Source of the DNA: Paenirhizobium cremeum
Lineage (GTDB): Bacteria; Pseudomonadota; Alphaproteobacteria; Rhizobiales; Rhizobiaceae
Reading direction: 5' to 3'
Assembly (NCBI RefSeq): GCF_022884085.1
Contig: NZ_JAGGCS010000006.1
Location: 163,531 to 227,530, forward strand
DNA length: 64,000 nt
The notes below the pieces were generated by a model. It did no database searches. It was not told the DNA's origin and saw only the letters and a program-made list of their open reading frames with translations. Each line of letters starts with the position of its first letter. The stretch's first letter is position 1. The translations under genes and the position numbers were made by a program. This document shows, piece by piece, positions 39,404 through 49,183 of the stretch.

Positions 39404-39919
39404 ATGACCATCAAGCCCCTCATTATCCTTCCCGACCCCCTTCTGCGCCAGGTTTCCGCATCGGTCGAGCGCATCGATGACGACGTGCGCCGGCTTGCCG
39501 ACGACATGCTTGAGACGATGTACGATGCGCCGGGCATCGGGCTGGCCGCCATCCAGGTTGGCGTTCCTCGCCGGATGCTGGTGATCGATGTCAGCCGGGA
39601 AGGCGAAGAAAAGAAGCCGCTCATCTTCATCAATCCCGAAATCCTGACGAGTTCGGACGAACGCTCCGTCTACGAGGAAGGCTGCCTGTCTATTCCGGAT
39701 TATTATGCCGAGGTTGAGCGTCCCGCGCTTGTCACCGTCAGGTCGCTCGACCGCGACGGCAAGGAGCAGATCACCGAAGCCGATGGCCTGCTGGCAACCT
39801 GCCTGCAGCACGAGATCGACCACCTGAACGGTGTGTTGTTCATCGATCACATTTCTCGCTTGAAGCGCGATATGGTCATCAAGAAGTTCACCAAGGCGGC
39901 CAAGCAGAAGGCGCTCTGA
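39404..39919 (+). CDS. def: peptide deformylase
   Basis: Metalloenzyme of 171 aa that removes the formyl group from nascent proteins. All three motifs are intact: [10 protein letters not shown] (about 45-54), EGCLSIP (about 89-95) with the metal-binding cysteine, and QHEIDHLNG (about 131-139) with the HExxH. It heads the def-fmt-truA group; 65 bases separate it from fmt. Confidence 0.97.
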   Translation: MTIKPLIILPDPLLRQVSASVERIDDDVRRLADDMLETMYDAPGIGLAAIQVGVPRRMLVIDVSREGEEKKPLIFINPEILTSSDERSVYEEGCLSIPDYYAEVERPALVTVRSLDRDGKEQITEADGLLATCLQHEIDHLNGVLFIDHISRLKRDMVIKKFTKAAKQKAL

Positions 39920-39984
39920 GCCATCTCATGGTTCGTTGACCGCGAATGCGGCGGACATGCGTGATCGACGGAGGCTGAACGGCA

Positions 39985-40923
39985 ATGGCACTGCGCATTA
40001 TCTTCATGGGAACTCCGGAATTCTCGGTCGCAACGCTGGAGGCGCTGGCTGCCGCTGGCCACGATATCGTTGCCGTTTACACTCAGCCGCCGCGACCGGG
40101 CGGGCGGCGTGGGCTCGATCTGCAGAAATCCCCCGTACATCTTGCCGCCGAAAAGCTCGACATCCCCGTCCGGCATCCACCGAATTTCCGGGCGGAGGAA
40201 GATCGCGAGCAATTCCGTGCACTCGGCGCCGATGTCGCCGTGGTGGTGGCATACGGGCTGTTGTTGCCCGAAGCGATCCTCACGGGCACCCGGCTCGGCG
40301 CGTTCAACGGCCATGCGTCGCTCCTGCCGCGCTGGCGAGGGGCCGCTCCGATCCAGCGGGCGATCATGGCGGGCGATGCCGAGACCGGAATGATGGTCAT
40401 GAAGATGGACAGGGGGCTCGACACAGGCCCCGTGGCATTGACCCGCAGGGTGAAGATCGGCCCTGACATGACCGCCGGCGAACTGCACGACAGGCTACGC
40501 GATGTCGGGGCGGAGGCGATGGTTGAGGCCATGGGCAGGCTGGAAGGCGGCACGCTCGAGACCATGCCGCAATCGGAAGATGGCGTGGTCTATGCCGCGA
40601 AGATCGACAAGGCGGAGACCCGGATCGATTTCGACAGGCCGGCCGAGCTTGTTCACAACCACATTCGCGGCCTTTCGCCTTTCCCCGGCGCCTGGTTTGA
40701 AATCGAACTGAACGGCAGGTCTGAGCGGGTCAAGGTCCTCGGCTCGACCATGGCGGATGGCGCAGGCGCACCCGGCGGAACGGTGCTTGACGACGCACTG
40801 ACGGTTGCGTGTTCCTCCGGTGCCGTGCGCTTGACGCGCCTGCAGAAAGCGGGCGGCAAGCCGCTCGACGCTGCCGAATTCCTGCGGGGCACGCCGGTCG
40901 CGGCCGGCTCGGTGCTTTCCTGA
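39985..40923 (+). CDS. fmt: methionyl-tRNA formyltransferase
   Basis: Formylates initiator Met-tRNA using 10-formyltetrahydrofolate; 312 aa. The N-terminal [13 protein letters not shown] and the catalytic region [20 protein letters not shown] (about 112-131, with the Asn-His pair and SLLPxxRG) followed by D in [12 protein letters not shown] are present. The C-terminal tRNA-binding OB-like domain begins near 205. GGAG precedes the ATG. The stop TGA shares one base with the truA ATG, so translation is probably coupled. Confidence 0.97.
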   Translation: MALRIIFMGTPEFSVATLEALAAAGHDIVAVYTQPPRPGGRRGLDLQKSPVHLAAEKLDIPVRHPPNFRAEEDREQFRALGADVAVVVAYGLLLPEAILTGTRLGAFNGHASLLPRWRGAAPIQRAIMAGDAETGMMVMKMDRGLDTGPVALTRRVKIGPDMTAGELHDRLRDVGAEAMVEAMGRLEGGTLETMPQSEDGVVYAAKIDKAETRIDFDRPAELVHNHIRGLSPFPGAWFEIELNGRSERVKVLGSTMADGAGAPGGTVLDDALTVACSSGAVRLTRLQKAGGKPLDAAEFLRGTPVAAGSVLS

Positions 40924-41678
40924 TGCCCCGTTTTCGTATGACCGTCGAATATGACGGCACACCCTATGTCGGCTGGCAACGACAGGAAAACGGTCCGTCC
41001 GTTCAGGGCGCGCTGGAGAATGCAGTCCTGTCTCTGACCGGGGAAACCGTTTCGATTCGCGGTGCCGGCAGGACCGATTCCGGCGTTCACGCACTTGGCC
41101 AGGTTATCCATGTCGACCTTGCACGTGCCTGGGAGCCTTACAAGCTTCGCAACGCGCTCAACGCTCATCTGGCATTGGCGGGCGAACGGGTTGCCGTTCT
41201 CGATGTCGCCGCCGTGGACGAGGCTTTCGACGCCCGTTTTTCCGCGATGCGGAGGCATTATCTCTATCGCATCATCACCCGGCCCGCCCGCCTCGCATTG
41301 GAGGCCGAGCGTGCCTGGTGGGTGCCGAAACCACTCGACCATGAAGCGATGCATGCGGCGGCCCAGATGCTCGTCGGCCACCACGACTTCACCACCTTCC
41401 GCTCGGCGCACTGTCAGGCGACGAGCCCGGTGCGTACGCTGGATCGGCTGGATGTGACGCGAACCGGCGAACTGATCGAAATCCGGGCCTCGGCGCAGAG
41501 CTTCCTGCACAACCAGATCCGGTCCTTCGCCGGTACCCTGAAGCTGGCTGGCGAGGGCAAGATGACGCCTGAGGATGTGCGCGCGGCACTGGATGCCCGC
41601 GACCGTTCGGCCTGTGGGCCGGTCGCGCCGCCTGAAGGCCTGTTCTTTCTGAAGGTGGATTACCCCGGCGACGAATAA
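40923..41678 (+). CDS. truA: tRNA pseudouridine(38-40) synthase TruA
   Basis: Converts uridines 38-40 of the anticodon stem-loop to pseudouridine; 251 aa. The catalytic aspartate is in [14 protein letters not shown] (about 48-61), and the N-terminus [20 protein letters not shown] is typical. The start is the ATG at 40923 overlapping the fmt stop by one base; the frame is open upstream as shadow of fmt. The end is 23 bases from the convergent membrane-protein gene. Confidence 0.95.
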   Translation: MPRFRMTVEYDGTPYVGWQRQENGPSVQGALENAVLSLTGETVSIRGAGRTDSGVHALGQVIHVDLARAWEPYKLRNALNAHLALAGERVAVLDVAAVDEAFDARFSAMRRHYLYRIITRPARLALEAERAWWVPKPLDHEAMHAAAQMLVGHHDFTTFRSAHCQATSPVRTLDRLDVTRTGELIEIRASAQSFLHNQIRSFAGTLKLAGEGKMTPEDVRAALDARDRSACGPVAPPEGLFFLKVDYPGDE

Positions 41679-41701
41679 ACGGCTGGGAGCCGGAGCGGTG
41701 G

Positions 41702-42298
41702 TCAGCCGGGAAAGACCCCAAGAAAGCGTTCCAGCATCTCCGACAGGATCATCGAGGGCACAAGCAACACCATCGTGATGGTCGAGATCGTCAGGATGTG
41801 ATTGCCGAACACCATGCGGAAGATGCGAAAAAGACTGACCACGAAGGCAAGCATCAAGCCGAGCCAGGCGAGCGCAACCAGGGTGTCGATCGCCGGGAAA
41901 AGCATCATCAGAACGACGAGTGTCGCATAGGCATAGGATACCGGCAAAGCCATCCAGTTGGCGATTGCCACGACGGCGGAGAATTTCGAGCCGATCCCCA
42001 CCATCCAGCACAGAAAGCCGACAAGCACCAGCGGCACGATCCAGTTGGCGAACTCGACCAACGTCAGGCGAAAGAAGAAGAGCGTTCCGACCTCGGCGCC
42101 TTCGGGAAGCGTTTCGAGAAAAGTGCTGCGCCACCAGAGAAAGGATATGATCGTGGTCGGCAATGCCCAGGCTGCCGCCCAGAAGGAGCGCAATGCGCCG
42201 CGATCCGAAAGATCGAGAAAGGCGAAGCCTCGCGGGTCCTGTCGGAACAGGAGCCAAAGTCCGGTCAGGTAGGTCTCGACCTCCTTAAGCGATGGCAT
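41702..42298 (-). CDS. conserved membrane protein of unknown function, coupled to dapE
   Basis: Integral membrane protein of 198 aa with about five hydrophobic segments ([90 protein letters not shown]). I do not recognise an enzymatic motif. The start at the ATG at 42298 overlaps the dapE 3' end by 14 bases; a TTG two codons earlier is an alternative. The overlap implies co-expression with dapE. I believe the pair occurs in other rhizobia, but a role in lysine or peptidoglycan-precursor metabolism is only suggested by position. Confidence 0.78.
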   Translation of the reverse strand: MPSLKEVETYLTGLWLLFRQDPRGFAFLDLSDRGALRSFWAAAWALPTTIISFLWWRSTFLETLPEGAEVGTLFFFRLTLVEFANWIVPLVLVGFLCWMVGIGSKFSAVVAIANWMALPVSYAYATLVVLMMLFPAIDTLVALAWLGLMLAFVVSLFRIFRMVFGNHILTISTITMVLLVPSMILSEMLERFLGVFPG

Positions 42299-43478
42299 TC
42301 GCAAACCATTGTTCGATGAAGGTACGGTAGATGCGGGTCAATGTTTCGAGATCCTCTACCGCCACACGCTCGTCGACCATGTGCATGGTCTGCCCGACGA
42401 GGCCGAACTCCACCACTGGGCAATAGTCCTTGATGAAGCGCGCATCGGAAGTCCCGCCTGTCGTTGAAAGCTGCGGCGTGGCGCCGATGACGTTCTCGAT
42501 TGCATCGGAAAGTGACGCAATCAGGGCATTATTGCGGGTCAGGAAAACCTGGCTCGGGCGTTCGGACCAGACGATGTCGTATCGGATAGGCTCGCGACCG
42601 GGTCGCAACGTCGTATCGGCCGCGGCGGCATCGAGCCGGCGCAGGATCTCGGTCTGCAGGCTTTCCGCCGACCAGGTATCGTTGAAGCGGATATTGAATT
42701 TGAAGACGGCGCTCGCCGGAATGACGTTGGTCGCGGTATTGCCGACATCGATCGAGGTCACCTCGAGGTTCGACGGCTGGAAGTTGTCCGTCCCGTGATC
42801 GAAGGGCGGGTGCATCAGGGATTCGGCCAGCTTGATGGCGCCGCGCACCGGATTGTCGGCGAGATGCGGATAGGCGGCATGGCCCTGCACGCCGCGCACG
42901 GTCACCGTGCCGGAAATGGAGCCGCGACGGCCGATCTTGACCATGTCGCCAAGCTGGTCCGGGTTGGTCGGCTCGCCGACGAGGCAGGCGTCCCAGCGTT
43001 CGCCTTGCGCAGTCGCCCATTCGAGCAGCTTTGTCGTGCCATTGACCGCGGGGCCTTCCTCGTCACCGGTGATGAGCAGCGAGACAGAACCCTTCGGCGC
43101 GCCTTTCTCCTCGACCAGCCGTGCAAGCGCCGCGATGAAGCAGGCAATGCCGCCTTTCATGTCGACCGCCCCGCGACCGTAGAGCATGCCATCGGAAATC
43201 TCCGCGGCAAATGGTGGATGGCTCCATGCCGCCTCGTTGCCGACGGGGACCACGTCCGTATGCCCGGCGAACATCAGATGTGGGCCGTCTGTTCCGAGAC
43301 GGGCATAGAGGTTCTCGATGTCGGGTGTGCCGTCCTCGTGCGCCATGACGCGGGAGACCTTGAAACCCAGCGGCTCGAGAAACCGTTGCAGCGCGGTCAG
43401 GGCGCCACCTTCGGCGGGCGTTACTGAGGGGCAGCGGATAAGGGCTTGAAGGACGTCGACAGGATTCGTGGCGATCAT
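42285..43478 (-). CDS. dapE: succinyl-diaminopimelate desuccinylase
   Basis: Zinc hydrolase of 397 aa in the succinylase branch of lysine/diaminopimelate synthesis. M20-family motifs are present: [13 protein letters not shown] (about 68-80, metal-binding His), [15 protein letters not shown] (about 99-113, bridging Asp) and [12 protein letters not shown] (about 137-148, catalytic Glu). The Shine-Dalgarno sequence is weak. Separated from dapD by the DUF805 gene, all on the same strand. Confidence 0.96.
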   Translation of the reverse strand: MIATNPVDVLQALIRCPSVTPAEGGALTALQRFLEPLGFKVSRVMAHEDGTPDIENLYARLGTDGPHLMFAGHTDVVPVGNEAAWSHPPFAAEISDGMLYGRGAVDMKGGIACFIAALARLVEEKGAPKGSVSLLITGDEEGPAVNGTTKLLEWATAQGERWDACLVGEPTNPDQLGDMVKIGRRGSISGTVTVRGVQGHAAYPHLADNPVRGAIKLAESLMHPPFDHGTDNFQPSNLEVTSIDVGNTATNVIPASAVFKFNIRFNDTWSAESLQTEILRRLDAAAADTTLRPGREPIRYDIVWSERPSQVFLTRNNALIASLSDAIENVIGATPQLSTTGGTSDARFIKDYCPVVEFGLVGQTMHMVDERVAVEDLETLTRIYRTFIEQWFANAIA

Positions 43479-43587
43479 GACATACTGCGCTGGATGCAGC
43501 CCGGAACTGTAAACAGGGGACCGGGCACGAAAGAGGATCGGGCAGATTTATCCGATCGGTTGCCTTGTGTCACCACCGAAGGCGGCT

Positions 43588-43971
43588 TCATGTCTGCGGC
43601 CAGTCGGTCGCTCCTCCATAGGTATTGGCTTTGCGCGCCGACGGCCAGAGGCAGAGCACGAGAAGCATCACCAGGGACAGTGCCGGCACCAGGATCAGAA
43701 GCGCGATCAATCCCGGCATGCCCATGTCGTGCAGCCGCTTGATGCTCAGCATCATCGCCGACACGATGGAACAGCCCATGCTCGAAAGGAACATCAGGCT
43801 GTAGAGCGGCAGAAGATCGTCGTCTTCCGGAACGAGCGCCAGTTTTGCCAGGGCAAAGGAATTCAGCATCAGCCAGAACAGCCAGCCGAGAATGAAGGTC
43901 TGCCGGCCCGCCCGGCCGGACGGGCTGAAGAACAGCCACGCGACAGTCGGCCGGCGGGCCGCAGCGAGCAT
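43588..43971 (-). CDS. DUF805 membrane protein
   Basis: Small membrane protein of 127 aa, DUF805 family. It has the opening WLFFSPSGRAGRQTFILGWL, about four hydrophobic segments and the family motif IKRLHDMGMPG (about 79-89), then WPSARKANTYG at the end. Function is unknown; family members are often stress- or phage-related inner-membrane proteins. The start at the ATG at 43971 lies five bases after the dapD stop, indicating co-transcription with dapD. Confidence 0.85.
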   Translation of the reverse strand: MLAAARRPTVAWLFFSPSGRAGRQTFILGWLFWLMLNSFALAKLALVPEDDDLLPLYSLMFLSSMGCSIVSAMMLSIKRLHDMGMPGLIALLILVPALSLVMLLVLCLWPSARKANTYGGATDWPQT

Positions 43972-43976
43972 GGAAA

Positions 43977-44831
43977 TCAGTCCCTGAGCAGTTCGTTGAT
44001 GCCGGTCTTGGAGCGTGTCTTCTCGTCGACGCGCTTGACGATCACCGCGCAGTAAAGGCTCGGTCCCGGTTCGCCATTCGGGAAGGACTTGCCCGGCAGG
44101 GTGCCGGCAACGACGACGGAATAGGGCGGGACTTCCCCATAGGTGATCTCGCCGGTCGCGCGGTCGACGATCTTGGTCGACTTGCCGATGAAGACACCCA
44201 TGCCGAGCACCGAGCCCTCGCGGACGATGCAACCCTCGACGACCTCGGAGCGGGCGCCGATGAAGCAGTTGTCCTCGATGATGGTCGGCCCGGCCTGCAG
44301 GGGTTCCAGCACGCCGCCGATGCCGACGCCGCCGGATAGATGCACGTTCTTGCCGATCTGCGCGCAAGAGCCGACCGTCGCCCAGGTGTCGACCATAGTG
44401 CCTTCATCGACATAGGCACCGAGGTTGACGAAAGAGGGCATGAGCACCACGTTCTTTGCGACATAGGCCGAGCGGCGTACCACGGCGTTGGGAACCGCAC
44501 GGAAGCCGGCCGAGCGGAACTGTTCCTCTCCCCAGCCTTCGAACTTGGACGGAACCTTGTCCCACCAGGTGGAAGCGCCCGGGCCGCCCTTGACGACGCC
44601 CATGTCGTTCAAGCGGAAGGAGAGCAGGACCGCCTTTTTGAGCCACTGATGGACGGTCCAGGTGCCGTCCGCTCCCCGGGTCGCCGCGCGTGCCTTGCCG
44701 CTGTCCAGCAGTTCCAGCGAAGCTTCCACGGCATCGCGGATTTCGCCTTTGGTCGCCGTCGTGACCGTATCGCGATTGTCGAAGGCGGCTTCGATGACCT
44801 TTTCGAGGGCGCTGATATCCGTGGCGTTCAT
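43977..44831 (-). CDS. dapD: 2,3,4,5-tetrahydropyridine-2,6-dicarboxylate N-succinyltransferase
   Basis: Transfers succinyl from succinyl-CoA to tetrahydrodipicolinate in diaminopimelate/lysine synthesis; 284 aa. The N-terminal domain is followed by a left-handed beta-helix of hexapeptide repeats ([60 protein letters not shown]). AAGGA precedes the ATG. It and dapE provide two consecutive-branch steps; the aminotransferase step between them (DapC) is not in the window. Divergent from the LOG gene across 151 bases that hold both promoters. Confidence 0.96.
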   Translation of the reverse strand: MNATDISALEKVIEAAFDNRDTVTTATKGEIRDAVEASLELLDSGKARAATRGADGTWTVHQWLKKAVLLSFRLNDMGVVKGGPGASTWWDKVPSKFEGWGEEQFRSAGFRAVPNAVVRRSAYVAKNVVLMPSFVNLGAYVDEGTMVDTWATVGSCAQIGKNVHLSGGVGIGGVLEPLQAGPTIIEDNCFIGARSEVVEGCIVREGSVLGMGVFIGKSTKIVDRATGEITYGEVPPYSVVVAGTLPGKSFPNGEPGPSLYCAVIVKRVDEKTRSKTGINELLRD

Positions 44832-44982
44832 TTGATTTCCTTAAATTTCGTTGTCTATCGTGGAAACGGACGATATCCGAATTCTCAATCGGGGAACCGG
44901 CACTGATCTAGCGTATTCGCCCGGGGTTGAAAACTGCCGCCGGCGCATTCGCGTCCAGGTAAGGCAAAGAAAGGCATGAAGC

Positions 44983-45864
44983 ATGGCAAAGCTGCGCAAC
45001 GGTCGGCATCGGCAGGACGACGGGGTTTGGAAGACGCTGAAGAGCAGTCAGACGGATCGCAGCCGCGTGGCCGGCATCCCACGGACTCCGCAATCGGAAT
45101 CGCCTTCCTACCGGCTGGCCTATCTCGATGACGATTTTCTCTGCCGTGAAGAGTTACGGCCCGTCAGGCTTCAACTCGAACTTCTGAAAACGGAGATGAT
45201 CCTGACCGAGCGCGGCATCAAGTCGACGATCGTCATGTTTGGCGGTGCGCGCATTCCCGCGCCCGGCGCAAGCGCCTGGGCGGCCCGCAACGAAACCCAG
45301 AAAGCCAATCTTGAGGCAGCGTCGATCTACTACGAGGAAGCGCGCAAGTTCGCCCGTCTCTGCGGAGAGCATGCGGCCCTCCACAATCACCAGGAATATG
45401 TGGTCGTCACCGGTGGGGGACCGGGCGTGATGGAAGCCGGCAACCGTGGGGCCGCCGAGGTTGGCGCACCGACCATAGGTCTAAACATCGTCCTGCCGCA
45501 CGAACAGGCGCCCAACGCCTTCGTGACGCCGGAACTGAGCTTCAATTTCCACTATTTCGCCATCCGGAAAATGCACTTCCTGATGCGCGCGAAGGCTATC
45601 GCGATCTTTCCCGGCGGCTTCGGCACCCTCGACGAGCTTTTCGAGGCCGTGACCCTGATCCAGACAAAGCGCATGGAACCGATCCCGCTTATCCTCTTCG
45701 CCGAAAAATTCTGGCGCAAGATCGTGAATTTCGAGGCGCTTGCCGAGTTCGGCACCATCGCGCCCGATGACCTGAAGCTTCTCCATTTTGTCGAGACGGC
45801 AGAGGAGGCATGGAAGATCATCGCGGATCGCTATGAACACACCCACGATGTCGCGGTGAAGTGA
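44983..45864 (+). CDS. LOG-family protein (lysine decarboxylase-like fold, TIGR00730 type)
   Basis: Protein of 293 aa with the two signature segments VVTGGGPGVMEAGNRGAAE (about 145-163) and IFPGGFGTLDELFEAVT (about 206-222). The plain form of the second motif is PGGxGTxxE, kept here. LOG enzymes release free cytokinin bases from nucleoside 5'-monophosphates; many bacterial members simply act as nucleotide phosphoribohydrolases. The ~90-residue N-terminal extension marks the longer bacterial subgroup. A bidirectional terminator follows. Confidence 0.88.
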   Translation: MAKLRNGRHRQDDGVWKTLKSSQTDRSRVAGIPRTPQSESPSYRLAYLDDDFLCREELRPVRLQLELLKTEMILTERGIKSTIVMFGGARIPAPGASAWAARNETQKANLEAASIYYEEARKFARLCGEHAALHNHQEYVVVTGGGPGVMEAGNRGAAEVGAPTIGLNIVLPHEQAPNAFVTPELSFNFHYFAIRKMHFLMRAKAIAIFPGGFGTLDELFEAVTLIQTKRMEPIPLILFAEKFWRKIVNFEALAEFGTIAPDDLKLLHFVETAEEAWKIIADRYEHTHDVAVK

Positions 45865-45880
45865 GCTCAAGAAATGCGGA

Positions 45881-45904
45881 AAGCCGCCAGATGTCTGGCG
45901 GCTT
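45881..45904. terminator. bidirectional terminator between LOG and EF-hand genes
   Basis: AAGCCGCCAGA (45881-45891) and TCTGGCGGCTT (45894-45904) are perfect inverted copies with a two-base centre; a workable stem has eight or nine pairs. The following CCTTTG is only weakly thymine-rich. It lies between convergent genes. Confidence 0.7.
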
Positions 45905-45928
45905 CCTTTGTTCCCTGATCGGATTTTG

Positions 45929-46711
45929 TCAGGGCAGGATCTTCGGCCCGGCCGGGAAATCGTCGGCGGAGATGAAGCCGTCCTTGTTCGTGTCGAACCG
46001 GTCGAAGAGCTTGTCGGTCGCTGCTGCTGCTTCCGCTTTGCTGATCTGGCCGTTCTCGTCGGTATCCATCCGGGCCATGATGCGGCGCATCCCGTGATGC
46101 CCCATCGGCCCCATACCCATCTCGTCGCGCGGGCGATTACGATCGGGGCCGTCGCGGTCGTCATGCCGGCCGAAGCGCGGCTTGTCGTCTCTCCAGCCCT
46201 TGCCATCGTGCGGGCCCTTGCCGTCCCGCGGACCGCAATCGCGAGGACCGTTCGGCATGCCCATGTCGTCGTCATCCGCCATGTCGTCCGGGGGAGGCGG
46301 GGGCGCGGTCGAGGCATCGTCCTGAGGTGCAGGCGCCTGCGCCTTGTCCGCATCTTCGGCGGCCGGCGGCTTTGGCATCGAAGCTTTCCAGGCTTCCATG
46401 CGAGCTTCGCGGTATTTGCGCAATTCGCCGGGCGTCAGGTTGCCGTCTTTGTCCGCGTCGATAGCGGCAAAGAGCGTGTCGGAGCCGGCCTTGGCTTCAT
46501 CCTTCGAAATCTTGCCGTCCTTGTTGACGTCGAATTCCTGAAGCCCGTGGATGAACATGCCGGCCGGTCCGCGCATCATCATCGGGCGTGGGCCGCAGGG
46601 GCCGTCCATCGGTCCGGGACCTTTGCCACCTTGCGCGAGCGCGATACCGGAGGAGGCGCTGACAAGCAGCGCGGTCGCAAGAGCGGCAAGCGTCGTTTTG
46701 CGAGCGTACAT
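45929..46711 (-). CDS. secreted four-EF-hand calcium-binding protein
   Basis: Exported protein of 260 aa. Residues 1-26 form a signal peptide. Four canonical EF-hand loops are visible: DVNKDGKISKDE (61-72), DADKDGNLTPGE (85-96), DTDENGQISKAE (216-227) and DTNKDGFISADD (240-251). The two pairs are separated by a ~120-residue linker that changes from Ala/Pro-rich to Asp/Gly/Arg/Pro-rich. A GGAAAG sequence precedes the ATG. Calcium binding is well supported by sequence; the partner or process is unknown. It recalls calsymin-type proteins of rhizobia only in being secreted with repeated EF-hands. Confidence 0.85.
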   Translation of the reverse strand: MYARKTTLAALATALLVSASSGIALAQGGKGPGPMDGPCGPRPMMMRGPAGMFIHGLQEFDVNKDGKISKDEAKAGSDTLFAAIDADKDGNLTPGELRKYREARMEAWKASMPKPPAAEDADKAQAPAPQDDASTAPPPPPDDMADDDDMGMPNGPRDCGPRDGKGPHDGKGWRDDKPRFGRHDDRDGPDRNRPRDEMGMGPMGHHGMRRIMARMDTDENGQISKAEAAAATDKLFDRFDTNKDGFISADDFPAGPKILP

Positions 46712-46827
46712 AAGACTTTCCTTTCCTCGTTTACGAAGAAAAGATTACCGCCGACGTTCGCCTATTCCGACTTAAACCTTGTTAAGGCTGGATGAAACTT
46801 CCGTAATGTTGGCAAGCCCTGCCGAGA

Positions 46828-47538
46828 TCAGCCAACCAGCCCGGCAAGGAACCGGGCGAGATCGTCGGTGACGAAATCGATGTTCTCGGGTTCGGCGTTT
46901 TCTGCCAGTTCCCAGCTTTCCAGAACCACGCTCTCCAGATTTCGGGGCACGAGCAGCACGGTCTTCATGCCGAGAGCCTTCGGAACCATCAGATTGCGCG
47001 GCAGGTCTTCGAACATGGCGGCCTTCTTCGTATCCACCCGGTTGAGGCTCATGAACTTGTCATAGGTGCTGCCGGCCGGCTTCGGCTGGTAATCGGCGGC
47101 GACGATATCGAAAATGTCGTCGAAATTGTCGAGGATGCCGAGCGCACGCGCCGCCGCTTCCGCGTGAGCGACGGTGCCGTTGGTGAAGATGAATTTGCGG
47201 CCCGGCAGGGCCTTGATTGCTGCTCCCAGAGCTTCATCGGGAAGCAGCGCGGAATAGTCGATCGCATGGGCCCTGGCGAGGAAGTCGTTCGGGTCGACCC
47301 CGTGATGCAGCATCAGGCCGGCCAGCGTCGTACCGTGGTCGTAGTAATATTTCTTCTGCAGAAGCTTCGCCTCGGTGGGCTCCATCTGCAGGAGTTCCGA
47401 AACATAGGCCGTCATGTTGCGGTCGATCTGTGCAAACAGGTCGATGTGATGCGGATAAAGCGTGTTGTCCAGGTCGAAGACCCAGTCACGGACATGGGCG
47501 AAATCGCCGGCTGTGGGGGCGGAGGCTCTCTTGTTCAT
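46828..47538 (-). CDS. HAD-type pyrimidine 5'-nucleotidase
   Basis: HAD-superfamily phosphatase of 236 aa related to pyrimidine 5'-nucleotidases (SDT1/YjjG-like). Motif I is VFDLDNTLYPHH (about 18-29), motif II KFIFTNGTVAH (about 115-125), and motif III/IV includes KKAAMFEDLPRNL. I place the start at the ATG at 47538 with AGGA upstream; a 35-codon extension is unsupported. It may clear damaged or excess pyrimidine nucleotides. Divergent from the EamA transporter gene with about 100 bases between. Confidence 0.87.
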   Translation of the reverse strand: MNKRASAPTAGDFAHVRDWVFDLDNTLYPHHIDLFAQIDRNMTAYVSELLQMEPTEAKLLQKKYYYDHGTTLAGLMLHHGVDPNDFLARAHAIDYSALLPDEALGAAIKALPGRKFIFTNGTVAHAEAAARALGILDNFDDIFDIVAADYQPKPAGSTYDKFMSLNRVDTKKAAMFEDLPRNLMVPKALGMKTVLLVPRNLESVVLESWELAENAEPENIDFVTDDLARFLAGLVG

Positions 47539-47641
47539 GACGTCCTTATGGCATGCCTCGCCGGCAGAAGAAAATGCGAAACTCCGATTCCAGCCGGAAG
47601 TGACCTTGGCGGCGCTGTCGATGCCGTGATACCGCCGCCGC

Positions 47642-48544
47642 ATGGAACCTTGGATACTGATTACCGTCGCTGCCGCTTTCCTGCAGAACCTGCGGTCGGC
47701 CCTTCAAAAACATCTGCGGACATCGCTCGGTACGAGAGGCGCAAGCTTCGTCCGGTTCGGCTACGGTTTTCCGATCGCCATTCTTTATGTCCTTGGTCTG
47801 CATTTTCTCGGCGGATATGAATTGCCGGTCCCCAATCCGGTCTTCGCCCTGTGGGCCATCATCGGTGGCCTTGCCCAAATTTTCGCGACCATGCTGCTGG
47901 TGCATCTCTTCTCGCTGCGTAATTTCGCAGTCGGAACCGCTTATTCGAAGACGGAACCCGTGCAGGCCGCGATTTTCGGCTTCATCCTGCTCGGTGAGCG
48001 CGTGACGACCGGTGCGGTGGGCGCCATCATCGTGGGTGTGGCCGGCGTGATGATGATCTCGGTGGCGCGCATGCCGCTCACTTTCGCCAACCTGTTGAAG
48101 GCGCTTGCCGGTCGCACAGCCTTGATAGGCATTGCCTCCGGTGCGGTTTTCGGCATATCCGCCGTGGCCTACCGATCGGCATCACTGTCGCTGGGGGATC
48201 ACAATCCCATCGTCGCGGCGGCCGTCACGCTTGCCTGCGTAACGACCTTCCAGACGGTTTTCATGCTTGTGTGGATGGTCCTGCAGGACAGGCGCGAGAT
48301 CGTCGACGTGATCCGTTCCTGGCGCTCGTCCTCGCTCGTCGGTCTCGCCGGCGTCCTGGGCTCCGCCTGCTGGTTCACGGCGATGACGTTGCAGCAAGTC
48401 GCCTACGTTCGAGCGCTCGGTCAGATCGAACTGGTCTTCACCTTCCTCGCCTCGTTCTTTCTGTTTCACGAGCGCGTAAATCGCACGGAGGTCGCCGGCT
48501 GCCTCCTGATCGTTGCCGGCATCCTTCTGTTGTTGCTCGGCTGA
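47642..48544 (+). CDS. EamA/DMT-superfamily transporter
   Basis: Polytopic inner-membrane protein of 300 aa with ten hydrophobic segments in two EamA repeats. The end of repeat one, SKTEPVQAAIFGFILLGERV (about 101-120), and the end of repeat two, ELVFTFLASFFLFHERVNR (about 263-281), carry the GE/HE-R pattern typical of drug/metabolite exporters. Substrate unknown. ogt begins about 90 bases downstream on the same strand. Confidence 0.88.
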   Translation: MEPWILITVAAAFLQNLRSALQKHLRTSLGTRGASFVRFGYGFPIAILYVLGLHFLGGYELPVPNPVFALWAIIGGLAQIFATMLLVHLFSLRNFAVGTAYSKTEPVQAAIFGFILLGERVTTGAVGAIIVGVAGVMMISVARMPLTFANLLKALAGRTALIGIASGAVFGISAVAYRSASLSLGDHNPIVAAAVTLACVTTFQTVFMLVWMVLQDRREIVDVIRSWRSSSLVGLAGVLGSACWFTAMTLQQVAYVRALGQIELVFTFLASFFLFHERVNRTEVAGCLLIVAGILLLLLG

Positions 48545-48631
48545 AAGCGAGCCACCCGGATTGCATCTGTGCACTGATTGTTCTCTTCGCCGCAGGCGGG
48601 TAGACTGTGGCTCCAGGAGAGGAAGCGGGTC

Positions 48632-49165
48632 ATGAAACGGACGGTGTATTGCGAATGGCTCGACAGTCCGGTCGGAGATCTGGTCGCGATTGCCGACGAT
48701 AAGGCGTTGCTGGCGCTGCAGTTTCGCGAACGCACGACACCGGAGACCGACGATGCAGCGATCCGGCGGCAGATGAACGCGGATGCCGTGCTGCCCGGCA
48801 ATGCCCTGACCCGGACGGTGGGCAAGGAGCTCGAAACCTATTTCGCTGGCCGCGCTTTTGAGTTCTCCGTGCCACTTGCACCGGCTGGGAGCGAATTCGA
48901 ACAGAAGGTATGGGCGGAGCTTCTCAAGGTGCCGCTCGGCGAAACCTGTTCCTATGGCGATATCGCAAGAAATGTGGGCGGCATGGAAACCGTGCGGGCC
49001 GTCGGCAAGGCGAATGGCGCCAATCCGATCGGCATCATCGTCCCGTGCCACCGCTGCATCGGCGCGGATGGATCGCTGGTCGGTTATGGCGGGGGACTAT
49101 GGCGCAAGAAATGGCTCCTGCGCCACGAGGGCAAGATGCGTCCGGTCGGCCTTTTCGCCTTGTGA
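48632..49165 (+). CDS. ogt: methylated-DNA-protein-cysteine methyltransferase
   Basis: Suicide DNA repair protein of 177 aa that takes methyl groups from O6-methylguanine. The acceptor cysteine is in IGIIVPCHRCIGADGSLVGY (PCHR near 137-140), followed by GGGLWRKKWLLRHE. The helix-turn-helix wing GETCSYGDIARNVGGM is also present. I start at the ATG at 48632, placing the family N-terminus at once; a longer frame lacks support. Convergent with argB, 18 bases apart. Confidence 0.93.
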   Translation: MKRTVYCEWLDSPVGDLVAIADDKALLALQFRERTTPETDDAAIRRQMNADAVLPGNALTRTVGKELETYFAGRAFEFSVPLAPAGSEFEQKVWAELLKVPLGETCSYGDIARNVGGMETVRAVGKANGANPIGIIVPCHRCIGADGSLVGYGGGLWRKKWLLRHEGKMRPVGLFAL

Positions 49166-49183
49166 CCGGACGGATGTACCGGT

